A stretch of 6,583 nt of DNA, from positions 1 to 6,583 of the forward strand of contig JAITEA010000167.1 of the NCBI GenBank assembly GCA_031282285.1. The letters are read 5' to 3'. Below the pieces are notes generated by a model. The model was not told the origin of the DNA. It searched no databases and worked only from the letters and a program-made list of their open reading frames with translations. How positions within the stretch are numbered: the first letter of the stretch is position 1; each line of letters begins with the position of its first letter. Of this stretch, positions 1-6,583 are shown piece after piece. The position numbers and the translations under genes were made by a program. The stretch comes from Helicobacteraceae bacterium (lineage in GTDB: Bacteria; Campylobacterota; Campylobacteria; Campylobacterales; SZUA-545).

Positions 1-112
1 CCTCGATAATCTGACCCTGCTTTTTGCCAAGACGATCCGCCAGATCGCGGATCGTTTCAATTACGCCAATCTTAAGCGAATAGGTTTTGCTCGCGGTAGT
101 TGTTTTGCTCAT
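1..112 (-). CDS. Ribbon-helix-helix-like DNA-binding protein, N-terminus only (partial)
   Basis: The first 37 codons of a gene that leaves the window at its left edge. After a short flexible start (MSKTTTASK) come TYSLKIG, a likely beta strand, then VIETIRDLADRLGK, a likely helix, then KQGQIIE, the start of a second helix. This strand-helix-helix order, with the Gly in the turn (RLGKKQGQII), resembles CopG/Arc-type ribbon-helix-helix regulators and antitoxins, which bind DNA as dimers through the N-terminal strand. AAGGAGG (124-118) lies 5 nt before the ATG, so the start is firm. It is separated from the giant gene by 139 bp with a terminator and its own promoter. Whether it is an antitoxin, a plasmid regulator or another small DNA-binding protein cannot be told from 37 residues. 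Confidence 0.75.
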   Translation of the reverse strand, partial: MSKTTTASKTYSLKIGVIETIRDLADRLGKKQGQIIE

Positions 113-139
113 AACAACCTCCTTAGATTGATAACGCAT

Positions 140-148
140 ACTATAACA
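140..148 (-). promoter_or_regulatory. Extended -10 promoter of the small downstream gene
   Basis: The minus strand reads TGTTATAGT, which fits the extended -10 pattern TGn followed by TATAAT with one mismatch. It lies 27 nt upstream of the ATG, leaving room for a leader of about 20 nt that carries a strong Shine-Dalgarno sequence. No clear -35 is seen, as expected with an extended -10. With the preceding terminator it indicates separate transcription of the small gene. Confidence 0.6.
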
Positions 149-199
149 TATTTGCGCGGGGCGCCGTAAACGCGCTTTTCCGCTCCCGCCAGTCAGCGC

Positions 200-239
200 A
201 AAAGTGGGCGGGCAAGAGGCAAACGCCAAAAGCCCGCCC
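200..239 (-). terminator. Probable Rho-independent terminator after the giant gene
   Basis: Beginning 13 nt after the stop codon, the minus strand has a perfect 8-bp GC stem, GGGCGGGC (239-232) and GCCCGCCC (213-206), with an 18-nt loop that can form a small inner GGC/GCC stem around GUUU. Two bases later comes UUUU (203-200). The U run is short, so termination may be incomplete. On the plus strand the same hairpin has no U run, so it acts for the giant gene. Confidence 0.65.
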
Positions 240-251
240 GCGCCGCGCGCC

Positions 252-3200
252 CTAGCGACCAAGCCTTAGCGGCGTTCGTTCGCGCGTGGAGTTGTCGTCG
301 TAGTAGCGCTTATCGTCTCTGACGCCCGATCCGCCCCAGCCTTCTATCTGCGGCGACTCAAACTCGATCGTACCGCACGGATGCTCGAAGCAGCCCCTGC
401 GCGTCTCCTCCTCGCCCGTCCGCACATCGGCGTAAGGCTTGCCAAACGGGTGATACCACAGATACGCGGGCATTCCAAGGTGCGCGACAAACCTGCGCGG
501 ACGGCGCTGATCGATCGGGTAGGCGAAGGTCGTGCGCGTTTCGTTGTTTAAGATTGGCGCCGATCCGCGTTCGGGGTAGCCGTTTATATTGGCGGTAACA
601 TTCGCCTCCGTGCGGCTATCGGCGCGTCCGGTAAGCCTGAACCAGCCCGCGTTGGAAGCCAGCAGGCTCGGCGCGTTATAGGCGCTCCTGATGCCGTTTG
701 AGCCGCGATCGCTGAAGTAGTCGATCAAGAACGAGACATTGGCGTCCGCTCCGCGGCTTAACGCGTCGGAAGCGAAGGCGCGACCATATACAAAGTTGAT
801 CTCCGAAAACTCGCTTATCGCCTTATCCCAATTCGCCGCGCCGCGCGCTCCGTCCTCGTCGGTTATCGAAAAGTTGAAATCATACCCAGCGCTCGGCGTT
901 CCAGCCCGCATAAAGAACACGGGCAGAGCGTTGCTAAACTCCCGTCCGAAGTTAAACCCGATTCTTAGATTGGCTCCGCCAAGCCTCCACATATCGGCGC
1001 GAATACGCGCGTCCGCGCTCAGCTTGCCGTTCTTTTCAACGACGCGCCGCCAGAACCGCCTTTGAACTTTGTCTGGCATATCGTCCGATCTAAGCGCCGA
1101 GGAGGGAAAATCAAAGCCGTATTCGGCGTCTTTGCTGTAGTTGCCCTCTCCGTAGTTTCTCGTTACCGCGCCTTTTTTGTTGATCGCTTCGGCGTTGATA
1201 ACGGCGGCGGCGTAGTGGTCGTCCGTTTCGTTGGCGTAATAGGCAAACGACGATCTGCCGCCTCCGGAGGGCGCGTACGGGTCTTCAAATACGCCCGCGA
1301 CCTCGAAATCGTTTATGCGGAATCGATCGGGGATAATTTTCAGCGCGACTTCGGGCAAATCCCCGTTGTTTTCGCCGCCAACCAGACAACCGATCTTGCC
1401 GTAATGCGGCGAGTTCTGCGGATTGGCGTCGTTGTTGATCGCGCTCGCGTAGCTGTCTGGTATGCAGTCGTTTTTGTATTTTGGCATAGCGGTAAACGAG
1501 CCGCCGTAATCGCGATCTATGTCGATTTTCGTCCACTCTTTATCGACGAACTTCAGCGCGATCTCGCCCACGTCGTCGTAGCTTAGCCTGTGAATCCGCG
1601 CTACGCCGTCTTCAAAGGTGATATTCGCGTCCAAAACGCCGTATTCGACGGGCTTTTTATCCGCCGCGAGGACGCACAGCCCGTTTTCGCCATCGCACGG
1701 AACCGGCTCGCTCGGCTGCGTATAGCCCCGCGTGGCGCTCAGGACAAAGCCGCCGTTTGGCAGCGGCGCTTCGGTTGGATAATCGACGCCTGAAATCAAT
1801 GTCGCGCTATAGTCCGGCGCGACCTTGAAACTTGGACGGACGCTGAAGCGCCCGCCGCCGTAGCTCTTGCTTTCGCACGATTCGATATTGCTAAAATCCG
1901 AGCAGTCGTAGGCAAGCAGCGTAATATTAGCGTCTCTTGAAGCCTTCTGCGCGCCTTGCTCCCATATAAACGAGATCGGCGTAGCCGTCAAGTCGATTTT
2001 CGGATCGATCCGAACGCAGGCGTACTCGATCCCCCCGCTTGTATAACCTTTTGTGAAGTTGGCGGCGGGAATATGCGTCAAACCGATCTTGGCGCCGGTG
2101 GGCGTCTCGCCGTAAACGCCCTGATCGCCGTAGGCAAGCGCCGCGCAGAGCTGCCCCTCGAAGCTATTAATCTCGCCAAGCGGCGCGATCTGGACGGCAA
2201 ACGGCTGATTCGCCATTTTGGTGTATAGCGCCGCCGGTTCGTTGTTGATATCCAGCGTCGCGTCCCAGCCGCTGAAATCTTCGGGCAGCGGGTTTAAGCC
2301 CTTGGATTTGGCAAAGCTGTCTAAAGTCATACAAGTGTAGTGCGCGTAGATATAGGTCGCCTCCGCGCCGCCAAGCGTTTTCCAGCCCGCCTGATTTGGC
2401 GCTTTTTTGTCGTTGCAAGCGTAGATATCGCCTTCGTTATCGGCGATGTAGTAAAGCCACTGTTTGGCGGCGTAATCTCCGTTTGGCTCCGGCGCGCCGC
2501 CGCCGTTGAGATAGCAGCCGTTTTCGTCGTACGCCACGCCGCTGGAGCAAAGCTCCCAGCCGTCTGCGTAGCCGAGATTTTTTAGCGCGTTGCAGCCCTT
2601 GTCGGAAATCCACCAGCTATCTTTCTCCTCTTTGGGAAAGTCGTCCTCGTCAAACAGCGATTCTGGCATATATTTGAATATGGTCTGCCACTCGCCGTTT
2701 TGACTTAAGCCCAGCCCGCTGAGCGAGTTCAGCGGAAAGCCCGCGCCGATCGAGCCGCCGTCCGCTAATTTGTTCGTATTTTCGCCCGCGCCCGCTTTTT
2801 CGTTAAACACGCCAAACGATCCGTAGGGCCAAAACAGCCTGTATTCGTCGTTGCCCATACCGACGCTGCCGCTTGAAGCCCATAATTGCGAAAGGTTGTA
2901 TTTAACCGATCCGGTATAGGACGACCATTCGGGCTTGATCGCTTTAAGATAGTTGCGCGTTTTGTTGAATGTGGGTTTATTGATCGGGACAAACATATAC
3001 ATACCCAGCTTCGAGCAGGTATCGCTATCGCGCCCGATTAAATCCTCCGCGCTCGCCGTGATGTCGCTATCCAGCGCGAGCAGTATCGAAGGCGATTCTC
3101 TGTTTTCCGTCGCCAAGCCGTTCATATCGCAAAAAACCACGAACGGGCGGTGTTTGTCGGGGTCTTTGGCAAAGAGTTCAAGCCCCGTATCGCGGTTATC

Positions 3201-6200
3201 TTTGGGGTTGATATAATAAAAGCCGTTGGGCGCGCCCTTTACCTCGTTTCGGATCGCGAGGCAGCTTTTATAAGCGTACGGGCTGTTTTCCGACGGATTT
3301 AACGCGTCGGCGCTAAACCCGTTGGCGAATTTGGCGTCTTTGTAGTTGGCTACCTTGTCAAACTGATATTTGCCGAACCCTACGCCGGATACCTGTTTAA
3401 GCTGTATCGCGTCGTTTTGCGCTTTGCATACCCTGTTTGTTTTGTCGAACTCGAGGTCGATCTTTACGATCTGGTCAAAATGCGCTTTCTTGGGCGCGCC
3501 GCAACCTACGATCGCCGTTTTGTTGTAGTCGATCGCGAAGGGCGTGCCTACGAGGTTGAGATTTGAAAAGCCGTTTTTGATTATATCGTCGTCGGGATTG
3601 ACGCTGAGATCGTCGTTGATGCGGATCGCCTTGTATTGCGTCTTGTCGGCTTGGTTTGATTTGTGGTAGTAATCGCCGTTTTTGATCGTTTTGTAGAGCA
3701 GATTGCTGAAATCTGTCGTCATTACTAACGGCAGATAGGTTTTCGCGTTCAGATAGTCGCTTTTGCTCATATTGTCGCAATAGACCTCAAACGGCTGTAT
3801 ATCGTAGCCCCAGTCGGGATCGATCATATGGTAGCCGTTTGGCGCGCCCCGCTTTGCCAGCGTTTTGCACGATTCGTTGGCGCACAATCTGCCCGCGATA
3901 GCCGGCGTTAGGTTTATCGCCTCGATCGCCACCTTTTCGCCCGTTACGGCGTTGCTGTAGTTCGCGTGCGCTTTAACCTCCAGATCGAAGTCGTCCGCCA
4001 AAAGCGGAAAGTCGTTTTTGAGCTTGACGTTGTATCTGATCGTAGCTCTCGAGGCGGCGTTCGGGCGCGAAATGTCCATAAAATCGACAAAGCAGGCTAT
4101 GCCGCTCAAACTAGTCGAGCAGGCGCCTACGCGATAGATCACGGGACCTTCGCCCGTTACAAACGCCGCCGTAACGGACTCTATATATTTATCCAGCCCC
4201 GTTTCGGCGAAATCCGTATATATCGTTATGCCGGAGGCTGGCTCTTGACCGCTGTTTTCCAGCGTGTAGGCGAAGTTGATCGTGGCGCCGCGCATATCCT
4301 TTTTGCCGTCGCACATAAGCGCCGCATCGGGGCGGTGCGATACGGTAGAGCCAATCTTTATATCCGCTATGCGGGGGTTATATACGACGGTGGAAAATCC
4401 CAGCGCGCCGAAAATGACATAGTCGCCTCTAGGCTCTACCACGATATTGGTCTGCGTCGCGCTGTTGCCTAGAAAGTCCTCCATATAATAGGTATGCAGA
4501 TCGAAGCCTAGAATATAGTCGTCGGAAAATTGCGGCTGCTGTCCGATCGGCGCCGCGCTCAGACCTACCGCGCCTTCAGATACGGTCGATAGGAACGCGT
4601 TTTCATAGTAGTTGTTCCTGAAGCCGTCGAAGGCTTTATGGGGGATCGGGGTGTTGTAGTTTTTGTACGGATAGATCAGCCGCTCCGCCCCCTGCCCTCC
4701 GACGCCGCTTCTGTAGCTCTCGCCCGTATTGCACCAAGCGTTTAAGGCGTTGATACACATACGATCGCCCGAGTCGCTGTCCCCGTCCGCGCCCATCACG
4801 AAAAGCGCGCTTTTGACCACGCCGCTGGAGGGCGTCAGAAAGCCGCTGATTAGCGTATATATCGTGCCGCTGCCGCCGCGCCAGCCGTCAAACAATGTAA
4901 CCAGCCTGTAAGTGTGGGTCGTATCGGAAGGGTTTTCATAAACCGTTACCAGCGTCCAGCCGCCAAAGGTGCCTACGGGAGAGCCGTTCCTTCGGCTCTT
5001 TATCTCGCTTACAAAATAGGTTCCTTCGGCGTTGTCCTTGTCGAGTATATTCGTTACGTCCGCCTGCGCCAGATAAGCGCAATTGGCGTCGTAGGTTTCC
5101 AGATAGACCCGCTGCGCTTTCACATAGCCGGCGACGCCGGAGGGCAGCTCCAACTTGACGCGATCCGCGCCCTCGCTCAAAGCGTTCAATACCTTTGAGT
5201 CCGAAACCGAAGAGGGATTGGGGCAATTTACGGCGGCGCCTTTTTGGCTTCCGTAATCGCTAGAGAGCCTGCCAAGCCAGTAGAGTTTGGCGTATACTAT
5301 CTTGGCATTCGGCGGCAGATCCAAAAACGCTCCAGTTCTGGAGGTCGTCGGGTGCGCCACAACCGCTCCGTTTTGATTAACATAAGCGTATTTAAGATTC
5401 ATATTTTCAATGATAGTTCTAAACTGCGGGTCTTGGCAAACGCCTATACTATCCAAGCCGCGCTCTTTTTCGTCGGGAATGCACATAGCGCTGGAGCCGA
5501 TCGCCTTCATATCCCCTATAAGACTTTTGCGATAGTACATATCAAAAGTGGGTCTGAACGATATAGAGCCTATCGTTTTTACGGCGTTAACCGCTACATA
5601 CTCTCCTATAAGATCGCCTTCGCAGCCGCCGTTTTTTCCGTTGCCGGAAAAGAATTGGAAGGTAACGCTATAAGTTCCGGCGGAGCTTGGCGCTTTAAGC
5701 GCCGCGCCGTTAGCCAGCGCGTTTAGACCGTCGCCAACGCTATTAATCGTGCGCGTCAGCGTACCAACGCCCCAATTTGCGTGATCGTTGTATCGTTTGA
5801 TATTGCTGATTTTAACTTCTGTACAACCCCAATTTTCGCTTGAAAGCAAATTAGAAACGGTCGCCGAAAGTCTATAACGCAGCGTAGAGCCAACCTGCAG
5901 CGTAACGCTCTTGGAAAAAGCGCCGTTTTCGCCGCTGAAAGTAGCCTGCGTTACGCCGACTGCCGAAGCCATAACCGTAAACGCGTTTGGCGCGTAGTAG
6001 CCGCCAACGCGCGCGCCGGAGCAGCGCCCGCCGTTCGCGCCGCCGTTAAAGAAAGTGAAATTCGCGCCGTATGTTCCCGCCGCGCTTGGCGCTAAAGATT
6101 TTTCGGTTCTGTCGATCCTATGAGAGCCGCTTTGCCAATCGTCGTGATCGTAGGCTTTTATTTTGCCGTTTATATCGATTTCTGTACAGCCCCAGTTTTC

Positions 6201-6401
6201 ATTTGCGCCGCCGTTCGCGCCGGCTATTTCAGCCAAAAGCGTATAGCGAATAGAGGAACCAACGGCGGTTACAACAGGGTTAGATTGCGCGGTACTCGCG
6301 GCGCTAAAACTCGCGTTAGAACCGCCGACAATAACGGATAACGCAAGCAGATTACTCTTAAAAAAGAGGATAATAATAAAGAAGCCTATAGCCTTTTTCA
6401 T
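252..6401 (-). CDS. Giant secreted modular surface protein, DUF11-, GON- and MshQ-like (2049 aa)
   Basis: Probably an exported adhesin-like or pilus-associated surface protein; no ligand or enzyme activity is evident. Visible order: signal peptide (1 to about 20); two copies of an unrecognised domain (about 25-143 and 147-277); beta-rich head (about 280-675) with AKLYWLGR, GGWTLVTVYE and an acidic DGDSDSGD loop, as in N-termini of DUF11-type proteins; DUF11-like domain (676-832); GON-like domain (840-968); partial second cassette (1047-1095); unassigned cysteine-rich region (1096-1517); MshQ/DUF6701-like region (from about 1518: FSVRPSF, LSYDDVGEIAL, PDRFRI, TRNYG, YGRAFASD). I count 36 cysteines, which suits an oxidising, extracytoplasmic location. 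I see no LPXTG, lipobox or evident C-terminal barrel, so the anchoring is unknown. The ATG is chosen because a signal peptide follows directly and AAGG lies 6 nt upstream. The frame is open throughout. Family assignments are from memory of motifs; coding status is near certain, domain names moderate. Confidence 0.95.
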   Translation of the reverse strand: MKKAIGFFIIILFFKSNLLALSVIVGGSNASFSAASTAQSNPVVTAVGSSIRYTLLAEIAGANGGANENWGCTEIDINGKIKAYDHDDWQSGSHRIDRTEKSLAPSAAGTYGANFTFFNGGANGGRCSGARVGGYYAPNAFTVMASAVGVTQATFSGENGAFSKSVTLQVGSTLRYRLSATVSNLLSSENWGCTEVKISNIKRYNDHANWGVGTLTRTINSVGDGLNALANGAALKAPSSAGTYSVTFQFFSGNGKNGGCEGDLIGEYVAVNAVKTIGSISFRPTFDMYYRKSLIGDMKAIGSSAMCIPDEKERGLDSIGVCQDPQFRTIIENMNLKYAYVNQNGAVVAHPTTSRTGAFLDLPPNAKIVYAKLYWLGRLSSDYGSQKGAAVNCPNPSSVSDSKVLNALSEGADRVKLELPSGVAGYVKAQRVYLETYDANCAYLAQADVTNILDKDNAEGTYFVSEIKSRRNGSPVGTFGGWTLVTVYENPSDTTHTYRLVTLFDGWRGGSGTIYTLISGFLTPSSGVVKSALFVMGADGDSDSGDRMCINALNAWCNTGESYRSGVGGQGAERLIYPYKNYNTPIPHKAFDGFRNNYYENAFLSTVSEGAVGLSAAPIGQQPQFSDDYILGFDLHTYYMEDFLGNSATQTNIVVEPRGDYVIFGALGFSTVVYNPRIADIKIGSTVSHRPDAALMCDGKKDMRGATINFAYTLENSGQEPASGITIYTDFAETGLDKYIESVTAAFVTGEGPVIYRVGACSTSLSGIACFVDFMDISRPNAASRATIRYNVKLKNDFPLLADDFDLEVKAHANYSNAVTGEKVAIEAINLTPAIAGRLCANESCKTLAKRGAPNGYHMIDPDWGYDIQPFEVYCDNMSKSDYLNAKTYLPLVMTTDFSNLLYKTIKNGDYYHKSNQADKTQYKAIRINDDLSVNPDDDIIKNGFSNLNLVGTPFAIDYNKTAIVGCGAPKKAHFDQIVKIDLEFDKTNRVCKAQNDAIQLKQVSGVGFGKYQFDKVANYKDAKFANGFSADALNPSENSPYAYKSCLAIRNEVKGAPNGFYYINPKDNRDTGLELFAKDPDKHRPFVVFCDMNGLATENRESPSILLALDSDITASAEDLIGRDSDTCSKLGMYMFVPINKPTFNKTRNYLKAIKPEWSSYTGSVKYNLSQLWASSGSVGMGNDEYRLFWPYGSFGVFNEKAGAGENTNKLADGGSIGAGFPLNSLSGLGLSQNGEWQTIFKYMPESLFDEDDFPKEEKDSWWISDKGCNALKNLGYADGWELCSSGVAYDENGCYLNGGGAPEPNGDYAAKQWLYYIADNEGDIYACNDKKAPNQAGWKTLGGAEATYIYAHYTCMTLDSFAKSKGLNPLPEDFSGWDATLDINNEPAALYTKMANQPFAVQIAPLGEINSFEGQLCAALAYGDQGVYGETPTGAKIGLTHIPAANFTKGYTSGGIEYACVRIDPKIDLTATPISFIWEQGAQKASRDANITLLAYDCSDFSNIESCESKSYGGGRFSVRPSFKVAPDYSATLISGVDYPTEAPLPNGGFVLSATRGYTQPSEPVPCDGENGLCVLAADKKPVEYGVLDANITFEDGVARIHRLSYDDVGEIALKFVDKEWTKIDIDRDYGGSFTAMPKYKNDCIPDSYASAINNDANPQNSPHYGKIGCLVGGENNGDLPEVALKIIPDRFRINDFEVAGVFEDPYAPSGGGRSSFAYYANETDDHYAAAVINAEAINKKGAVTRNYGEGNYSKDAEYGFDFPSSALRSDDMPDKVQRRFWRRVVEKNGKLSADARIRADMWRLGGANLRIGFNFGREFSNALPVFFMRAGTPSAGYDFNFSITDEDGARGAANWDKAISEFSEINFVYGRAFASDALSRGADANVSFLIDYFSDRGSNGIRSAYNAPSLLASNAGWFRLTGRADSRTEANVTANINGYPERGSAPILNNETRTTFAYPIDQRRPRRFVAHLGMPAYLWYHPFGKPYADVRTGEEETRRGCFEHPCGTIEFESPQIEGWGGSGVRDDKRYYDDNSTRERTPLRLGR
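1302..1850 (-). other. MshQ/DUF6701-like region of the giant protein (residues about 1518-1700)
   Basis: The segment has FSVRPSFKVAPDYSATLISG, a GGFVLSATRGY strand, an FEDGVARIHRLSYDDVGEIAL stretch, and PDRFRINDF. DUF6701 regions of MSHA-biogenesis MshQ proteins show the same order: an RP..F start, a strand with a sequence on A-G, an S/T-Y-x-D/E-VG turn, and a G-R/K-I/F-x-P-D-x-F exit. The resemblance continues weakly into the C-terminus with TRNYG and YGRAFASD. MshQ proteins are thought to be large pilus-linked surface proteins, but no pilus genes lie in this window. Confidence 0.5.
3117..3263 (-). repeat. Second GAPNG...CDM cassette of the giant protein (residues about 1047-1095)
   Basis: A partial repeat of the start of the GON-like domain. 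Both cassettes read Cys, then GAPNG followed by Y or F, I-(D/N)-P, a Pro-Phe-x-Val-(Y/F) strand and CDN/CDM. Here the cysteines are Cys1047 and Cys1091. The rest of the GON-like domain is not clearly repeated after this cassette, so this may be a truncated or strongly diverged copy. Confidence 0.75.
3498..3884 (-). other. GON-like domain of the giant protein (residues about 840-968)
   Basis: Visible landmarks are ESCKTLAKRGAPNGYHMIDP, PFEVYCDNM, YLPLVMTTDFSN, YKAIRINDDLSVNPDDD and ending AIVGCG. GON domains (known from ADAMTS9/20 metalloproteases and some bacterial surface proteins) share a Cys near the start, a G-Y-x-I core, a VYC-D/N-M turn, a LP...NFS segment, an R-I/L-x-x-x-L-x-V stretch and a late Gly-Cys. 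The cysteines here are 840, 845, 875 and 967. The match is by eye; a fibrinogen-like or other extracellular cysteine fold remains possible. Confidence 0.6.
3906..4376 (-). other. DUF11-like domain of the giant protein (residues about 676-832)
   Basis: After YNPRIADIKIGSTVSH the sequence runs through TINFAYTLENSGQEPASGITIYTDF, then an RATIRYNVKLK strand and ANYSNAVTGE. A statement of a continuous or complete quality for a symmetric, independent or 'added' repeat, followed by an Asn-Ser/Thr-Gly turn and a strand naming release from the previous one, is what DUF11 and related conserved-repeat domains show. Known proteins with this domain are cell-surface stalk or adhesin modules. Cys697, Cys761 and Cys770 lie inside. 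The name rests on motif memory and not on a profile search. Confidence 0.6.
5571..5963 (-). repeat. Protein-level tandem repeat, copy 2 (residues about 147-277)
   Basis: Second copy of the N-terminal domain: ATFS, VGSTLRYRLSA, ENWGCTEV (Cys193), NDHANW, PSSAGTYSVTFQFF, GGCEGD (Cys260), IGEYVAVNAV. It differs from copy 1 by about 15 extra residues around 220-235 between the DHxxW and AGTY landmarks. Identity is high only at the landmarks, so this is an old duplication rather than a recent DNA duplication. Confidence 0.85.
5973..6329 (-). repeat. Protein-level tandem repeat, copy 1 (residues about 25-143)
   Basis: First of two related domains in the giant protein. Shared landmarks in order: ASFS, VGSSIRYTLLAE, ENWGCTEI (Cys72), YDHDDW, PSAAGTYGANFTFF, GGRCSG (Cys127), VGGYYAPNAFTV. 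The two cysteines sit in equivalent places in both copies, which suggests one intradomain disulfide per copy. The periodic alternation of polar and hydrophobic residues suggests a beta-sandwich fold. The family is not recognised. Confidence 0.85.
6342..6401 (-). other. N-terminal signal peptide of the giant protein
   Basis: Residues 1-20 show a short basic start (MKK), a hydrophobic core rich in Phe, Ile and Leu (AIGFFIIILFF), then a lone Lys15 and a second hydrophobic patch ending LLA. Cleavage after Ala20 is plausible but not certain, because the hydrophobic stretch continues through LSVIV. No cysteine follows, so this is not a lipoprotein signal. It implies Sec-dependent export and supports the chosen start codon. 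Confidence 0.8.
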
Positions 6402-6404
6402 AGT

Positions 6405-6417
6405 TTGCCTTGGGCAA
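6405..6417 (-). promoter_or_regulatory. Short hairpin over the ribosome-binding site of the giant gene
   Basis: On the minus strand the leader reads TTGCC, CAA, GGCAA, then ACT... before the ATG: a perfect 5-bp stem with a 3-nt loop. The only Shine-Dalgarno-like element, AAGG (6411-6408), lies partly in the loop and partly in the 3' arm, 6 nt from the start codon. If it folds, it would partly hide an already weak site and lower translation initiation. Confidence 0.4.
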
Positions 6418-6435
6418 GCGATAGGGCTCTTTAGA

Positions 6436-6441
6436 TTTATA
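6436..6441 (-). promoter_or_regulatory. Candidate -10 element (TATAAA) for the giant gene
   Basis: TATAAA lies about 35 nt upstream of the start codon in an AT-rich leader. There is no convincing -35 box 17 nt further upstream (AAAAGC there). Promoters lacking a clear -35 are usual in Campylobacterota, but in DNA this AT-rich a TATAAA by chance is likely. Confidence 0.3.
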
Positions 6442-6583
6442 TTGATTATTCGATATTCGCTTTTAGACGGCGTTAATTAATATTAGCCAATATCAACATA
6501 AAACAGATATAAGTTTCTCAAGCCTTATCGCTTTAGAGTTTTATGTATGCAAGTATAGATTGCGAAAAAATATATTAAATGAT

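Noticed and set aside
154..179. GCGCG...CGCGC hairpin followed by TTTT on the plus strand, terminator-like
   Set aside because: No plus-strand gene leads into it and the 5-bp stem has a 12-nt loop; it overlaps the upstream flank of the small gene's promoter and is more likely chance in GC-rich DNA.
1062..1586. 174-codon plus-strand open frame opposite the giant gene
   Set aside because: It lies wholly antisense to the real gene, has Arg/Val/Ala-rich low-information translation, and no ribosome-binding site of note. GC-rich codons on one strand produce long open antisense frames. The same holds for the plus-strand frames at 3966-4472 and 5244-5726.
3475..3780. 101-codon minus-strand frame inside the giant gene
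   Set aside because: It is an alternate frame of the same strand with a translation dominated by Arg, Gln and Ser, typical of a frame-shifted shadow; the main frame is intact here and carries the GON-like motifs.
2495..3850. Several GGCGCGCC octamers on the coding strand
   Set aside because: Most fall on Gly-Ala-Pro codons in the repeated GAPNG-type motifs, so codon choice explains them and no DNA-level repeat or site family is needed.
6543..6578. Short plus-strand frame starting ATG TAT GCA, possible divergent gene
   Set aside because: It ends at a TAA after 11 codons and has no ribosome-binding site, so it is not a gene.

Overview
The window holds one very large gene on the minus strand, which fills about 93% of it, and the first 37 codons of a small second gene downstream on the same strand. 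The large protein (2049 residues) starts with a signal peptide and is a cysteine-containing, beta-rich, multi-domain protein of the kind found on bacterial cell surfaces or in pilus and adhesin systems. The coding DNA is GC-rich with many GCG, CGC and GGC codons, while the flanking promoter regions are AT-rich. The protein's mix of parts and the extended -10 promoter style suggest a Gram-negative bacterium, possibly a GC-rich member of the Campylobacterota. That placement is an inference and nothing here proves it.

Layout, read in the direction of transcription (right to left): 6583-6402 is an AT-rich leader with no gene, a weak candidate promoter, and a short hairpin over the ribosome-binding site. 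6401-252 is the giant gene. Its protein has, in order: a signal peptide; two diverged tandem copies of a roughly 120-residue domain that I do not recognise; a beta-rich head like the N-termini of DUF11-type surface proteins; a DUF11-like domain; a GON-like domain; a second, partial copy of the same cysteine cassette; a cysteine-rich stretch of about 420 residues that I cannot assign; and a C-terminal part resembling MshQ (DUF6701-like) proteins. 239-200 is a strong hairpin with a short U run, a likely terminator. 148-140 is an extended -10 promoter, followed by a strong Shine-Dalgarno sequence and the start of a small ribbon-helix-helix-like DNA-binding protein that runs off the left edge.

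The two genes point the same way but are separated by 139 bp containing a terminator and a new promoter, so they are probably transcribed separately and there is no sign that they work together. I see no tRNA, rRNA, CRISPR array, insertion sequence or attachment site. The unusual content lies in the architecture of the giant protein: the duplicated N-terminal domain, the repeated cysteine cassette and the unassigned central region.
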